Numbered from the stretch's first letter, positions 32,961-42,925 are shown. The stretch: DNA of 64,000 nt from an uncultured Roseiflexaceae bacterium (GCA_937988885.1 CALKHR010000163.1:1-64000), one strand, 5' to 3'. Notes: generated from the letters alone by a model not told the origin. Numbers and translations: made by a program.

Positions 32961-35327
32961 TCAATTTGCCGATTCTGCCACCAATATGTAGCTGTTGCCC
33001 GCCGAATACGCCAAGCGGCTCAGCGGTCGCCCCTCTAGCAACAGTGGCACCGCAGCGCGCACACTCACTTCGCCGTCGCGCGTCGCTTGCAGCCGCGCCC
33101 GCACAAGTCGCCCATCCCGCCAGTGGATATCGACGATCAGCCCGCCACGGGCGCGCAGCCCCGTCACCGAGCCAGTGGGCCACGCTTTGGGCAGCGCGGG
33201 CAGCAATCGGATCACACCATTGTGGCTCTGCAACAGCATCTCGGCGATGCCCGCCGTCGCGCCGAAGTTCCCATCGATCTGGAAGGGCGGGTGCGCACAG
33301 AACAGGTTCGCGTACAATCCGCCACCGCGCGCCGACACGCCAAGCTCCTGCACAAGCCGCATCAGCGATGATAACACGCCATACGCCCGTTCGCCATCAC
33401 CCAGGCGCGCCCAAGCGCACACCTTCCAGCCCATCGACCAGCCCGTGCTCTCGTCGCCGCGCAACTCTAGCGAGCGCCGCGCCGCCGCGAACAGTTCGGG
33501 CGTCTCTTCGGCTGTGATCTGGCTGCCGGGGAACAAGCCGAATAAATGCGAGATATGCCGATGCTGCGGGTCAACCTCCGGCCAATCCTGCAGCCACTCC
33601 TGAAGTTGCCCACGCGTCCCGATCTGCGGAGGGCGCAGTCGGGCTTGGGTCGCAGCCAGTTGCTGGCGGAACGCCTCATCGGTGCCCAGCGCCTCTGCGG
33701 CGGCGATGCAGGCCCCGAACAGCGCGTGGATGATCGCCAGATCCATCGTGCTGCCCGCGCTCACCCCCACCTCCGAGCCGTCGGGGGCCACAAACAGATT
33801 CTCGGGCGACGTTGCGGGCGAGGTGAACAGCCAACCCTCGTCGTCCTCGATCAGCCAATCGAGGCAGAACTCGGCTGCACCGCGCATCAGCGGGTAAGCG
33901 CGCTCGCGCAGGAACGCCAGATCGCCGCCGAACAAGAAATGCTCCCACAGGTGCAAACAGAGCCATGCGCCACCCATCGGCCACGATAACCACACCGGCT
34001 GCCCATGGCCGTACTCGCCGGCGGGCGCGCTTTGGCGCCACAGATCGCTGTTGTGATGGGCCACCCAACCCCGCGCACCGTAGTTGGTCGCAGCGGTGCG
34101 GCAGCCCGTCTCGCTCAACCCCGCGATCAGGTCGAACAGCGGCGTGTGGCATTCGGCTAGGTTCGTCACCTCGGCGGGCCAGTAGTTCATCTCCGTATTG
34201 ATGTTGAGGGTGTAGTTCGAGCTCCAGGGCGGGCGCAACTCCTGGTTCCAGATGCCCTGAAGGTTCGCAGCTTGGCTGCCGGGCCGCGAACAACTGATCA
34301 GCAGGTAGCGCCCGTACTGGAACAGCAGCGTCACCAACTGCGGGTCCGAGTGGTGATTCCAGGCTGCAATGCGTTGATCGGTGGGCAGTGCAGCGGCCTC
34401 GCTCTCACCCAAGTCGAGCGAGACGCGTTTGAACAGCGCGCCATACTCGGCGCAGTGCGTGGCCAACAGCGCATCGTAGCTCTGCGCCAGCGCCGCCGTG
34501 AGCTGCGCCGTGGCCAACGCATCGGCATCGCGGCCATGCGTTGCGGGGTTCTGCGCAAAGCCGTTGAAACTCGTTGCGGCACTGAGGATCAGCGTTACCG
34601 CATCGGCTCCCTCAACGTATAGGCGCTGACCATCGGCGCGCAGTCGCCCGCCCTCGACCTGGGCTGCCAAGCGCACCACAAAGCGCATACCCGCTCCATC
34701 GGCATACACGATCGGCTGCTCGGCGGGGTAGTAGTTCGGCGCTGCATAGGCGGGTGCCACGCCGCGCAACACCAACTGCTCGTCCTCGCTGGCAGCGGTG
34801 GCCCGCAATACACTGTCGAGCGTGGCGCTCAGGCTGATCTGCCCGGGTTGGTCGGCATGCACATGCAGCACCAGCACCTGATCCGGCGCGCTCACAAAGG
34901 CCGTGCGCGTGTAGCTCACTCCGCCGATCGTGTAGGTGGTGGTGGTCAGTGCGGTGCGCAGATCGAGCGTGCGGCGGTAGGCGCTTGACGCGTCGGCATG
35001 TGCGAAATCGAGCCGCAGATCGGCCATCGGCAGGTACGATTGCGTGTACGGTCCCTGCATCGCTCTGATGCGCTGCTCGGCTTCGGCATACGCGCCGTTG
35101 GCCAGCAGTTGGCGCACCTCCGGCAGCACAGCGCGGGCGCCTGGGTTGTCCCAATCGCGTGGCCCGCCCGACCACAGCGTATCGTCGTTGAGTTGCAGAC
35201 GTTCGTGCGCTACGCCGCCGAACACCATCGCACCCAGCCGCCCGTTCCCGATCGGCAGCGCCTCCACCCACGCCTCGGCGGGCTGCGCATACCACAAAGC
35301 CAAATCATCGTTGCTGATCGCGCTCAT
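32961..35327 (-). CDS. glycoside hydrolase family 95 protein (alpha-L-fucosidase-like)
   Basis: A 788-residue GH95 enzyme. Signs are the N-terminal LALWYAQPAEAWVEALPIGNGRLGAMVFGG, then NDDTLWSGGP, the (alpha/alpha)6 barrel from about 300 with NLQGIWNQELRPPWSSNYTLNINTEMNYW (read as consecutive motifs, key residues N, E, N-T-E), and the C-terminal LFCAHPPFQIDGNFGATAGIAEML. The family removes alpha-1,2-linked L-fucose or L-galactose with an Asn/Asp-activated water. No signal peptide is seen, so it is predicted cytoplasmic, unusual for a fucosidase acting on polymers. The start is placed at the ATG with AGGTGG 6 nt upstream. It lies 203 bp upstream of galE on the same strand, a plausible sugar-use context. 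Confidence 0.93.
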   Translation of the reverse strand: MSAISNDDLALWYAQPAEAWVEALPIGNGRLGAMVFGGVAHERLQLNDDTLWSGGPRDWDNPGARAVLPEVRQLLANGAYAEAEQRIRAMQGPYTQSYLPMADLRLDFAHADASSAYRRTLDLRTALTTTTYTIGGVSYTRTAFVSAPDQVLVLHVHADQPGQISLSATLDSVLRATAASEDEQLVLRGVAPAYAAPNYYPAEQPIVYADGAGMRFVVRLAAQVEGGRLRADGQRLYVEGADAVTLILSAATSFNGFAQNPATHGRDADALATAQLTAALAQSYDALLATHCAEYGALFKRVSLDLGESEAAALPTDQRIAAWNHHSDPQLVTLLFQYGRYLLISCSRPGSQAANLQGIWNQELRPPWSSNYTLNINTEMNYWPAEVTNLAECHTPLFDLIAGLSETGCRTAATNYGARGWVAHHNSDLWRQSAPAGEYGHGQPVWLSWPMGGAWLCLHLWEHFLFGGDLAFLRERAYPLMRGAAEFCLDWLIEDDEGWLFTSPATSPENLFVAPDGSEVGVSAGSTMDLAIIHALFGACIAAAEALGTDEAFRQQLAATQARLRPPQIGTRGQLQEWLQDWPEVDPQHRHISHLFGLFPGSQITAEETPELFAAARRSLELRGDESTGWSMGWKVCAWARLGDGERAYGVLSSLMRLVQELGVSARGGGLYANLFCAHPPFQIDGNFGATAGIAEMLLQSHNGVIRLLPALPKAWPTGSVTGLRARGGLIVDIHWRDGRLVRARLQATRDGEVSVRAAVPLLLEGRPLSRLAYSAGNSYILVAESAN

Positions 35328-35440
35328 GATCAAACCACCTCTGCACTCGGCGAATCCATGAGATGCTCACTCTACGCAGCGATTGACGTATAATGCGCTC
35401 ATCGAGATGCTACCGCCATCGCAGGGCTTTTGCAAGACAA

Positions 35441-35476
35441 TCAAAACACCGCTGGTGCGTACCAGCGGCGTCTTGA
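35441..35476 (-). terminator. intrinsic terminator after the receiver-like gene
   Basis: Read leftward, a GC-rich stem pairs bases around 35464-35474 with 35446-35456 across a short loop. It is followed by TTTT, about 45 bp after the stop codon. Confidence 0.7.
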
Positions 35477-35519
35477 TGAGGAGGGGTTGTGGAGGTGTGG
35501 AGGCTAATCGATTGCGCTG

Positions 35520-35924
35520 CTATGCATAGCTCATATGCATATTGCGGTTCAGCGCCGTCTGCACGACCTGGCCAAAGTGCGAGAATGGGAACGGCATCGA
35601 CAGATAAAAATCGGCACCGGCCAACTCCAAGTTCTGGTTCGGTGGCAAATCGGCGTAGCTGAGCACAAGGATTTGGCAGTTCGGATCGCGCGCCTTGACG
35701 GAGTGGATCAACGAGATCGTATCCACACTCGGATGCGCATCGATGATCATAAGCGAAACCGTGTGTTTATCGAGTAGCGAGAGCGCCGTTGCTTCGGATG
35801 TCGCAGGGATCAGGTCGTAGCCACTGGTGAGATCGCGCAAAAGGCGATGGATGATGGCTAGTACCGATTGTTCGCGATCAACAAACACGATCGCTTTGTT
35901 ATTGTATGTATCAATGTATGTCAT
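35520..35924 (-). CDS. stand-alone receiver-like protein with degenerate active site
   Basis: A 134-residue CheY-fold protein. The phosphoacceptor is D62 in LMIIDAHP, the acidic residue is D16 in VFVDREQ, and the switch Ser is S89 in ILVLSYAD. The invariant Lys before Pro in beta-5 is replaced by Met (YLSMPFP, M110). No output domain is present. In normal receivers the Lys stabilises the phosphorylated form, so signalling may be phosphorylation-independent. It is divergent from a CBS protein gene. No histidine kinase is nearby. Confidence 0.82.
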   Translation of the reverse strand: MTYIDTYNNKAIVFVDREQSVLAIIHRLLRDLTSGYDLIPATSEATALSLLDKHTVSLMIIDAHPSVDTISLIHSVKARDPNCQILVLSYADLPPNQNLELAGADFYLSMPFPFSHFGQVVQTALNRNMHMSYA

Positions 35925-36172
35925 AATAGACTCCTTGAACCAGGGGTGTATCTAGGATTAGAATAGTTGACATCAGCTCGTTCTACATCTGTCGTATGGT
36001 TAATTCTTCATCCGCCATGTGACAGTAAACGTGGTAGCATATATATATCATTTGTTTTATAAAGATTTCGTTATAAAACGCTTATTTAATGTGATCCTTT
36101 CTTAGCCTTTGATTTATCTGTTCATTAGATCTGGCAGGGTGTAATAGACATTGGAACGGTAAGGAATGTGAT

Positions 36173-36631
36173 ATGCCTACTGAGCGTGTTGATAAGTGGA
36201 TGAGCACCCCTGCAATAGTTGCCACTCCAACAATAAGCTTGGCGGAAGCGCAACGTCTGATGGAAGAAGCGCATATTCGTCGCCTGCCGGTCGTCGAAAA
36301 TGGCGTGTTAATCGGCTTGGTAACGTGGGGCGACCTACGCGCCGCCTGGCCTTCCTCCGCAGTTATCTCGAACGGGTTCGAGTATCAAGCGATGTTGGAG
36401 TGCACTCCGATCTCCGAAACAATGACGCACCATCCTCTGACGGTGTCCGGCGATATGTCGATTTTGCAAGCTGCACAGCTCATGCTTCAGCATAAAGTGA
36501 GCGGTTTGCCCGTTGTCGATGAGCGTGACCACGTGATCGGTATGATCACGGAGAGCGATCTGTTTCGTCTGATGATTGCGGCATTGAGCCGCGCCGAGCA
36601 GACTCCTGATGAAGCTGCTGATTCGGTATAG
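36173..36631 (+). CDS. CBS domain pair protein
   Basis: A 152-residue protein made of two CBS motifs (about 6-60 and 78-140): VDKWMSTPAIVATPTISLAEAQRLM and SETMTHHPLTVSGDMSILQAAQLML. Each closes with LPVVENGVLIGLVTWGDL or LPVVDERDHVIGMITESDL. CBS pairs bind adenosyl ligands (AMP, ATP, SAM) and regulate partners. AAGGAA lies upstream of the ATG. The AT-rich gap 35925-36172 separates it from the divergent receiver gene. No partner is evident. Confidence 0.9.
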   Translation: MPTERVDKWMSTPAIVATPTISLAEAQRLMEEAHIRRLPVVENGVLIGLVTWGDLRAAWPSSAVISNGFEYQAMLECTPISETMTHHPLTVSGDMSILQAAQLMLQHKVSGLPVVDERDHVIGMITESDLFRLMIAALSRAEQTPDEAADSV

Positions 36632-36667
36632 TTGGAGCCGCGGTGCGGATTAGTTTTGTGCGGGCGC

Positions 36668-39046
36668 TCACCGAAACAGTATGATGCGAAGCGTAAGGGC
36701 TAAGTTGAAACGTGAGCCGCGTTCGCGGGCGAGATCGTAGTTGCGTTGCCCAAGTTGTCGTGCTAACTCGGCTTGCAAGCGCTGTACCAAGGGCCACTGC
36801 TCTAACCACCTCACAAGCCACGGCGATTGCCGAAGCGCCAGACCAAGCAGTTCGGCTGCTGTCGTGAACTCGCCTAGTTCGGCGTTCGCAAAGGCTTCGA
36901 ATGCGAGACAGGCCGCTCCCGTCGCTGGATCGTCGAAGCTCGACCAGAAGAGTGTAGGGTAGAATTGGCGCGCTTCTGTGCTGTGGCCCAAGCCACACGC
37001 TGCGATGGCCGCGCCCCACCACATACCCAGCTCATTGTGATTCCAGAGCTGTACTGTTTCGGCGAGTTGGCGCTGTTGCTGTACGAGCGTGTTGGCGTAC
37101 GCGTAATCCTCCTTGAACACGCTGATGGCGAAGGCTTGGAGACCAAGCGCCAGGATCAACATCTGATCATCATTGCTCTCTTCGGCGAGTTCGCGCAGTT
37201 GAAGCGCTAACCGCCAACCCTCCTCAAATTCTCCCCACATCAGCGTGGTTTGGCACACTTTCGCCAAGGCCGATAGCGTGCCCTTGACACTGCCGATATC
37301 TCGCATGCAGGTCAACGCCTGGCGAGCATAGGTATCGCACGCCAAATAATCGAAGTGGGAGCAGGCAAGCTCGGCAAGGTTCAGGGAGAGCCACGCGAGG
37401 CCGTTGGTATCGCCGATCTGTTGCCGGAGCTCGTAGCTCTGCTGCAGAAACGCATTGTTCGGGCTATCGAACTCTTGATTGGGCGATGTCGCCGCGAGCC
37501 AATGAAGCGCTTCAGCTTCGTAGAACGGATCGTGGAGGCGCTTGTAGAGCGCGTAGCTTTCGCGGAGGAACCCTGCCGCCGTGTCGTTCGGCGCGGCGGG
37601 CAGGCGGTTCTCACTCAGGGCCACCATGCCAGCCACCAGGAAGCAGAAGCCGATCTCGGTATCATCGCTGCGCTGCCGCGCTGCCGTGAGGCATGCGTCG
37701 ATCTTCGCCTGAGCATCACCAGTATTCGGATGGTTTGCGAGCAGGTGCAGGCGAATCAGGCGCGCTTCCAGGCGAAATCTGCACACCTCGTGCTCGGGGT
37801 TGTGTGGATCGAGTTGCGCAAGCGCGTGCTGGAACAGTTCGACAACCTCGTAGTAGCGGCCACGCATATGGGCGAACCAGTGCAGACTCTCGGCAGCCTG
37901 TTCGATCGGCTGCAACGCCTCGTACTTGAACGCCCAGCGCCATGCCTGACGGATATGCGCAAAATTGCTGCCGATCGTGTCGAGCGCGTTGAGTTGCTTG
38001 GCGCATTTCAGGTCTGGTTCTAGCCGATGCAGCAACCCTAGGTAGTAGGTGACGAAGCGCTGCCGGCTGAGGGCGTATTCCTCGCGTGTGCCTGTGCGCT
38101 CGGCAAACGCTTGCAAGAGCGTGTGCATCTCGTAACGCCCGTCGATGCGCGACGAGATGATACTGCGCTCGACAAGCTGTTGCAGACTGTCGGGCGTGGC
38201 CTGTGCGACGGCTTCGGCGGCCTCGGCGGTGAACGGTGCGGTGAAGGTCGATAATCGTACGAACAACCCCTGCAACTCGCTCGGCAGCGCCTCCCAGCAG
38301 TACGCGAACACGGCCTGCATTGGCGATCCATCCGGGGTGCTGTGGGTGGCAAGGTACTGCTTGCATCCCTGCACACCCTCGTCGGTGTAGGGGAGATTTG
38401 CAGCGAGCAGTTCGATCGCCAGCGGCATCCCCTCCACCAGAGTGCCAAGCTCGGCCAGCGCCGCCCGATTCTGAAGCGCGCCTTGATGGGAGCGATACAA
38501 CTGAAGCCGCTCCTCGAAGAGATGCAGCGCCTCCGTCTCGATTGTTGCATCTGTGTGGTACGACAGCCCCGCTAGCGTCAACACATATTCCTCGGGCAGG
38601 CCGAGCGGCTCCTGCGCGGTGATTAAGAGCGACAGGTTGGCGTTGGCCGTGAGGAGCTCCGAGATCAACTGCACATTGTTGGGCTGCACATCGAACTGAT
38701 CGAGCAGGAGCAGCGCATGCCACTGTTGTTTGGCCTGCAGGCGTTTCAATAGCTGCGTATGCAGATCGTAGTGATGATGCGACATATGAAATGGCAGGCC
38801 TTCGCTGATGGCGGAGAGCAGATCATCGGGATGTTGGATATGCCCGAGCATCACGTTGAACATGGCGTGCGGAAAGGCATCGCGCATATGGGAAGCGATG
38901 TGGTGGGCAAGGCGTGTGGTTCCGCTTCCGAGTGGCCCGGCAATAGTCACCAAACGGCAGGATGGATCGGTCAGCCAAGCAGTAATGGTTATGATGGCTT
39001 CGGAACGACCAATAAACGGTATTTGTATACGTTGTAAGTCGTGCAT
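36668..39046 (-). CDS. STAND (NB-ARC-like) ATPase with TPR tail, Walker A lysine missing
   Basis: A 792-residue protein. The ATPase domain (about 10-330) has a Walker A that reads GPLGSGTT: the position normally Lys is T43 (codon ACC), while Walker B HALLLLDQFD is intact. The HETHS-like and winged-helix region follows, then TPR-like helical repeats from about 340 to the end. There is no DNA-binding domain at either end, unlike the SARP gene at 3110. Loss of the lysine predicts weak or absent ATP hydrolysis, so it may act as a nucleotide-bound scaffold. The gene has a 570-bp gap upstream. Confidence 0.85.
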   Translation of the reverse strand: MHDLQRIQIPFIGRSEAIITITAWLTDPSCRLVTIAGPLGSGTTRLAHHIASHMRDAFPHAMFNVMLGHIQHPDDLLSAISEGLPFHMSHHHYDLHTQLLKRLQAKQQWHALLLLDQFDVQPNNVQLISELLTANANLSLLITAQEPLGLPEEYVLTLAGLSYHTDATIETEALHLFEERLQLYRSHQGALQNRAALAELGTLVEGMPLAIELLAANLPYTDEGVQGCKQYLATHSTPDGSPMQAVFAYCWEALPSELQGLFVRLSTFTAPFTAEAAEAVAQATPDSLQQLVERSIISSRIDGRYEMHTLLQAFAERTGTREEYALSRQRFVTYYLGLLHRLEPDLKCAKQLNALDTIGSNFAHIRQAWRWAFKYEALQPIEQAAESLHWFAHMRGRYYEVVELFQHALAQLDPHNPEHEVCRFRLEARLIRLHLLANHPNTGDAQAKIDACLTAARQRSDDTEIGFCFLVAGMVALSENRLPAAPNDTAAGFLRESYALYKRLHDPFYEAEALHWLAATSPNQEFDSPNNAFLQQSYELRQQIGDTNGLAWLSLNLAELACSHFDYLACDTYARQALTCMRDIGSVKGTLSALAKVCQTTLMWGEFEEGWRLALQLRELAEESNDDQMLILALGLQAFAISVFKEDYAYANTLVQQQRQLAETVQLWNHNELGMWWGAAIAACGLGHSTEARQFYPTLFWSSFDDPATGAACLAFEAFANAELGEFTTAAELLGLALRQSPWLVRWLEQWPLVQRLQAELARQLGQRNYDLARERGSRFNLALTLRIILFR

Positions 39047-39615
39047 ACAGTGGCTATCGTAAACCTATACGCCGCTGACCGTTCTATGGTATCACAGCGC
39101 GAGCGTAACTTTATGTGAAATATGCGGTAAAACTGCGCGAATTGTGTGACTTGTGTTGTTGTTTCGTGCAAACATCATTAGTCGATTGATTTCTTATTTT
39201 GGAATCGCACTATGATCGCGTTAGAAGCCAATTTACGGGATGATAGAGCGGATTTGTGTTCATTGTTGTAAATGTTTGTTATGAATGTGTTTGTAATCGC
39301 ATTCGTGTAGGATCGTGTCGTTTGTGAGGACTATTCTATTCTATCACATAAGGGCCTCAATGGACGATTGAGATTTTCTAATAGTGAAATGACCTTATTT
39401 CATGGCGAATCTGATAGGAAAATGAGATTGAGAATCTGTTTACACTTAACCAGGTGGGATAGGAACAGGAAACGTCTATTTGGGGTTGCGGCTGCAGGCA
39501 TCGTCAGGTCAGAGTGATGTCAATACGTTGTTAGGCGAACGTATTGACATCACATGCATAAGGAGTATCGGTGGTGGTTGCGAGTTGAGGATAGAAGTGG
39601 ACCGTTTGGGATGGC
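39047..39615. other. long gene-free gap with a hairpin repeat
   Basis: This AT-rich gap precedes the STAND gene (leftward) and follows the MFS gene. It holds one copy of the 40-nt hairpin (39514-39553) and otherwise no recognisable gene or RNA. Confidence 0.6.
39514..39553. repeat. hairpin repeat, copy e
   Basis: A perfect 15-bp stem (39514-39528 with 39539-39553) closes a 10-nt loop TGTTAGGCGA. The ends GTGATGTC/GACATCAC match the other hairpin copies, while the inner stem sequence differs with pairing kept. The flanking MITE arms are not recognisable here. Confidence 0.75.
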
Positions 39616-40905
39616 TCACCCAGATGTGGCATAACTTGTTTTGGTCGGTTGGCTCGCGCTGTATCGGGAGCGGAACCAGAGCAGTGGCAGTGCGCAGATG
39701 AGCGGAAGGGAGGCGTATACGTACAAGCCCACGGTGTAATTGCCGAAGATGCCCTGGAAGGCCGCCAACGGTAATGGCCCAATCGCCGCGCCCGTGATGA
39801 TGACGGTGAGCGATGCGCCTTGATAAGCCCCTAAGTTCTCGCGGCCATAGTAGTACGCCCACAACACATTGCTCACTACCGAGAGTGTGCCTGCGAACGC
39901 TCCAACGATAAGGCTATATATCACCGCCTCCAACGGCGATGAGACGAGTTGTAAAAAGAGCACTCCGACAATGAGAAAGATCAGATTGCCCAGTAAGATC
40001 CACTTCGGCTCGATATGCTCAGCCAAAAAGCCGACTACGACGGTTGTGAGCGCGGAGGTGAGCGCAAAGGGAATAAATGCGGATGCGGCCACTTCGGGCG
40101 AGAGGCCGCGCTCGGCGAAGATCGAGGCTTGGTGGAAGATCAGCGACGTGGTGACGAATGGCCCCGCGCAAAGCGGTAGCGCGAGGATCCAGAAGCGTAG
40201 GGAACGCCAGATCACCGGGCGCTGATGGCTGTTCTCCTGCCTGTCCGGCGTCGGCTGCGGTTGGTCGGGGTCGGGTGGGAGGCCGTCGGTGTGCAAGCCC
40301 ATCTGCTCGGGCCGATCGCGCACCAGGAAGAAGGTCGCAGGCAGGATCATAATCCAGACGGCGACACCCAAGGTGCGATAGGCATCGCGCCAGCCCAGCC
40401 AGGTGATCAGCATTTGGCTGATCGGGGGAAAGAGCGCGTTCGACAACGAGAAGCCCATCGACATAATCGCCATGGCGCGCCCACGATAACGCACAAACCA
40501 CTGTGCGGTCAGCAGGGTGACGCTGACGGCGATGGCGCTCTGGCCCAAGGCTCGCAGCGCCGCGAAGCCGACCATCAACGAGACCATGCCCGTGGCGAAC
40601 GAGATGCCGATGCAGGCCAGGCCGAACACAACGGCGCTGTACAGCAGCATCTTGCGCGGCCCCAAATTGTCGATAATGTAGCTCGCGCCGAGCGCCACCG
40701 CTGCGCTGATGCAGGTGCCCACCGCGTACAGCGCCGAGATCTGTGTGCGCGAAACCCCCACATCGGCCATAATCGGGTCAACGAACATCGCGAATACGAA
40801 GGCTTGTCCCGGTCCCGATGCGAATGAGGCCACCATCGCAATAAAGGCAACCACCCAGCCATAGAAAAGGGGTTTACGTCCCCAAGGCAACTTGAGGTTC
40901 TGCAT
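39616..40905 (-). CDS. MFS transporter (OFA/monocarboxylate-like), copy 1
   Basis: A 429-residue permease with 12 probable membrane helices and a central hydrophilic loop (about 195-225). It starts MQNLKLPWGRKPLFYGWVVAF and has the GPGQAFVFAMF and RYRGRAMAIMSMG (loop 4-5) segments of the oxalate/formate-antiporter-like MFS branch. Such proteins move small organic acids. A closely related gene lies 69 bp upstream, a tandem duplication. Substrate unknown. Confidence 0.9.
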   Translation of the reverse strand: MQNLKLPWGRKPLFYGWVVAFIAMVASFASGPGQAFVFAMFVDPIMADVGVSRTQISALYAVGTCISAAVALGASYIIDNLGPRKMLLYSAVVFGLACIGISFATGMVSLMVGFAALRALGQSAIAVSVTLLTAQWFVRYRGRAMAIMSMGFSLSNALFPPISQMLITWLGWRDAYRTLGVAVWIMILPATFFLVRDRPEQMGLHTDGLPPDPDQPQPTPDRQENSHQRPVIWRSLRFWILALPLCAGPFVTTSLIFHQASIFAERGLSPEVAASAFIPFALTSALTTVVVGFLAEHIEPKWILLGNLIFLIVGVLFLQLVSSPLEAVIYSLIVGAFAGTLSVVSNVLWAYYYGRENLGAYQGASLTVIITGAAIGPLPLAAFQGIFGNYTVGLYVYASLPLICALPLLWFRSRYSASQPTKTSYATSG

Positions 40906-40974
40906 GGTTAGTCACCTCGATTATTTCTTTGAACGGAAGGTATCACAACCTAGCCTGGTATGAATCGATAGCCG

Positions 40975-42249
40975 CTACTGGCTGCTCGATTCGGTTTGTA
41001 GCCTGCTCGCACGGAACCACAGGAGCGGCAATGCGAACAGCACGGGCAGCGCTGCTAACATATAAAGCCCCACAGTGTAACTGCCATACGCGCTTTGAAG
41101 CGCAGCCAAGGGCAACGGCCCAATTGCCGCTGCCGAGACGATCGTCGTCATCGAGAGGCCTTGCACTTCGCCAAGGCCAACCCGACCGTAGTAGTAGGCC
41201 CACATCACATTGCTGCTTGTGGAGATACAGCCCGATACGCAGCCCAACAGCATGATGTAGACGATCGCAGAGAGCGGCGAATTCACCAGCGTTAAGAGGA
41301 TGGTACAAACGGTTAAGAGCACCATCGACGCAAACAGGATGAAGCGCGGTTCGACCCGCTCGACTAGGAAGCCGATAAACACCGTTGTGAGTGCCGAGGT
41401 GATCGCGAAGGCGACGAAGGAGTTAGCCGCCACAGTGGCCGAAAGCCCGCGCTCGGCGAAGATCGAGGCCTGGTGAAAGATCAGCGCGGTGCTGACGAAT
41501 GGCCCCGCAGCCAGCGGCGAAGCCAACAGCCAGAACGAGAGCGTGCGCCAAACGGGTTTCGAGCGCTTGATCACCGGCTCGCTCGGCACGTTGCTCGGCT
41601 GATCGGGGTCTGGGGGGTGCCCATCGGGCAGCAGGCCGATCTGTTCGGGCGTATCGCGCACCAGGAACACCGCCAGCGGGATCACGAGCAGCCAGATAGT
41701 GATGCCGAGCGCTCGGTAGGCGTTGCGCCAGCCGAAACTGTCGATCAGCAGTTGAGCGAAGGGCGGGAACAGCGCGTTGGAGAGCGAGTAGCCCATCGCA
41801 AGCAACGCCATCGCGCGCCCTCGATAGCGCACAAACCACTGTGCGGTGAGCAGAGTCGCGCTGATCGGCATGGAGCTTTGGCCGAGCGCGCGCAGGGCCG
41901 CAAAGCCGAACAGAAGCCCGATCGCGCCCGTGGCGGAGCCAAGGCCGATACAGGCTAAACCGAACGCGAACGCGCTCAATCCTAGCATCATCCGTGGCCC
42001 AAACCGATCGACCATGCGGCTCGCGACGATTGCGACGATCGCACTGATGCCGGTGCCAACGGCGTAGAGCCCCGAGATTGAGGTTCGCGATTGCCCTGTG
42101 TCGCCCATGATCGGGTCGACAAACAGGGTGAACACGTAGGATTGTCCTGGTCCCGAAGCAAACGCTGCGATTAGCGCGATAAAGGCGATAACCCAGCCGT
42201 AGAAGATGCGTGGCTGTCGGGAGGAGTGGGGATTCGATCGAGAGAAAAT
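40975..42249 (-). CDS. MFS transporter (OFA/monocarboxylate-like), copy 2, unusual start
   Basis: A paralogue of the downstream gene, 12 helices, with the shared FYGWVIAF, GPGQSYVFTLF and RYRGRAMALLAMG segments. The reading frame that includes helix 1 is open back to a stop near 42300 but contains no ATG, GTG or TTG before the GTG at 42135, which lies inside helix 1. The only start at the right place is ATT at 42249, 5 nt after a CGAGGT ribosome site, giving 424 residues and an N-terminus of the same length as copy 1. ATT is a rare but real start (as in infC). Otherwise the gene has lost its ATG and may be silenced. Confidence 0.75.
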   Translation of the reverse strand: MFSRSNPHSSRQPRIFYGWVIAFIALIAAFASGPGQSYVFTLFVDPIMGDTGQSRTSISGLYAVGTGISAIVAIVASRMVDRFGPRMMLGLSAFAFGLACIGLGSATGAIGLLFGFAALRALGQSSMPISATLLTAQWFVRYRGRAMALLAMGYSLSNALFPPFAQLLIDSFGWRNAYRALGITIWLLVIPLAVFLVRDTPEQIGLLPDGHPPDPDQPSNVPSEPVIKRSKPVWRTLSFWLLASPLAAGPFVSTALIFHQASIFAERGLSATVAANSFVAFAITSALTTVFIGFLVERVEPRFILFASMVLLTVCTILLTLVNSPLSAIVYIMLLGCVSGCISTSSNVMWAYYYGRVGLGEVQGLSMTTIVSAAAIGPLPLAALQSAYGSYTVGLYMLAALPVLFALPLLWFRASRLQTESSSQ

Positions 42250-42592
42250 AGGGAACCTCGTGGTCTGAACAGTGGCTCGCGCTGGGCAATCACTTGATTC
42301 TCAAAACGAAGACGCAAAGCAAGCGTAGTATAACGCATCTGCGAAATCATGCGATACGAATATTTTCAAGTGTAGTGTACCGTTCTTTGGCATTGGGATA
42401 CGCTAAATCGAGTGTCTCTGTGGACTGTTCTTTGGCTGTGGGGGCGCGAAAAATCTGTGATGCTGTGTGGTATTCCTCGGTCGCGAGGTGGGGGATGGAT
42501 CGGTCGCTGGGCCGACAGAAAGGATGTTTCGATCTGCTACATTCTTACACAATTCGAGTGGCGGTGATGATTGAGCACAAGGAGCAGCGAGG

Positions 42593-42925
42593 ATGATTGC
42601 ACGGATTTGGCACGGGGTGGTGGCTGGTGAGCATGCCGATGCGTATTACGCCTTTCTTCAGCGCAGTGGTATCCCCGATTATCGAAAAACGCCCGGCAAC
42701 TTGGGGGTGCAGGTGCTGCGGCGGATCGAGGGCGATCGGGCGCATTTTCTGCTCACATCGTTCTGGGAATCGTTGGAGGCGATCCGCGCCTTCGCTGGCG
42801 ATGAGGTCGAGCGGGCCTACTACTACCCCGAGGATCAGAACTATCTGCTGGAGTTTGAGCCGTTCGTGACCCATCATGAGGTGCTAGAGTTCATCGTCGA
42901 TGAGCAGGTGCGCCCAAATCGCTAG
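42593..42925 (+). CDS. antibiotic biosynthesis monooxygenase (ABM) domain protein
   Basis: A 110-residue ferredoxin-like protein of the ABM family: IARIWHGVVAGEHADAYYAFL at the start, then GNLGVQVLRR and LLTSFWESLEAIRAFAG. Members act as dimers in cofactor-free oxygenation or haem degradation, or are of unknown use. AAGGAG precedes the ATG by 9 nt. The 340-bp gap upstream (42250-42592) shows no other feature. The Y RNA promoter begins 187 bp downstream. Confidence 0.85.
   Translation: MIARIWHGVVAGEHADAYYAFLQRSGIPDYRKTPGNLGVQVLRRIEGDRAHFLLTSFWESLEAIRAFAGDEVERAYYYPEDQNYLLEFEPFVTHHEVLEFIVDEQVRPNR

Noticed and set aside
31747..33183. galE extended upstream to 33183
   Set aside because: The added part is a shadow of the GH95 gene; the Rossmann start MHILVTGG with a ribosome site is at 32757.
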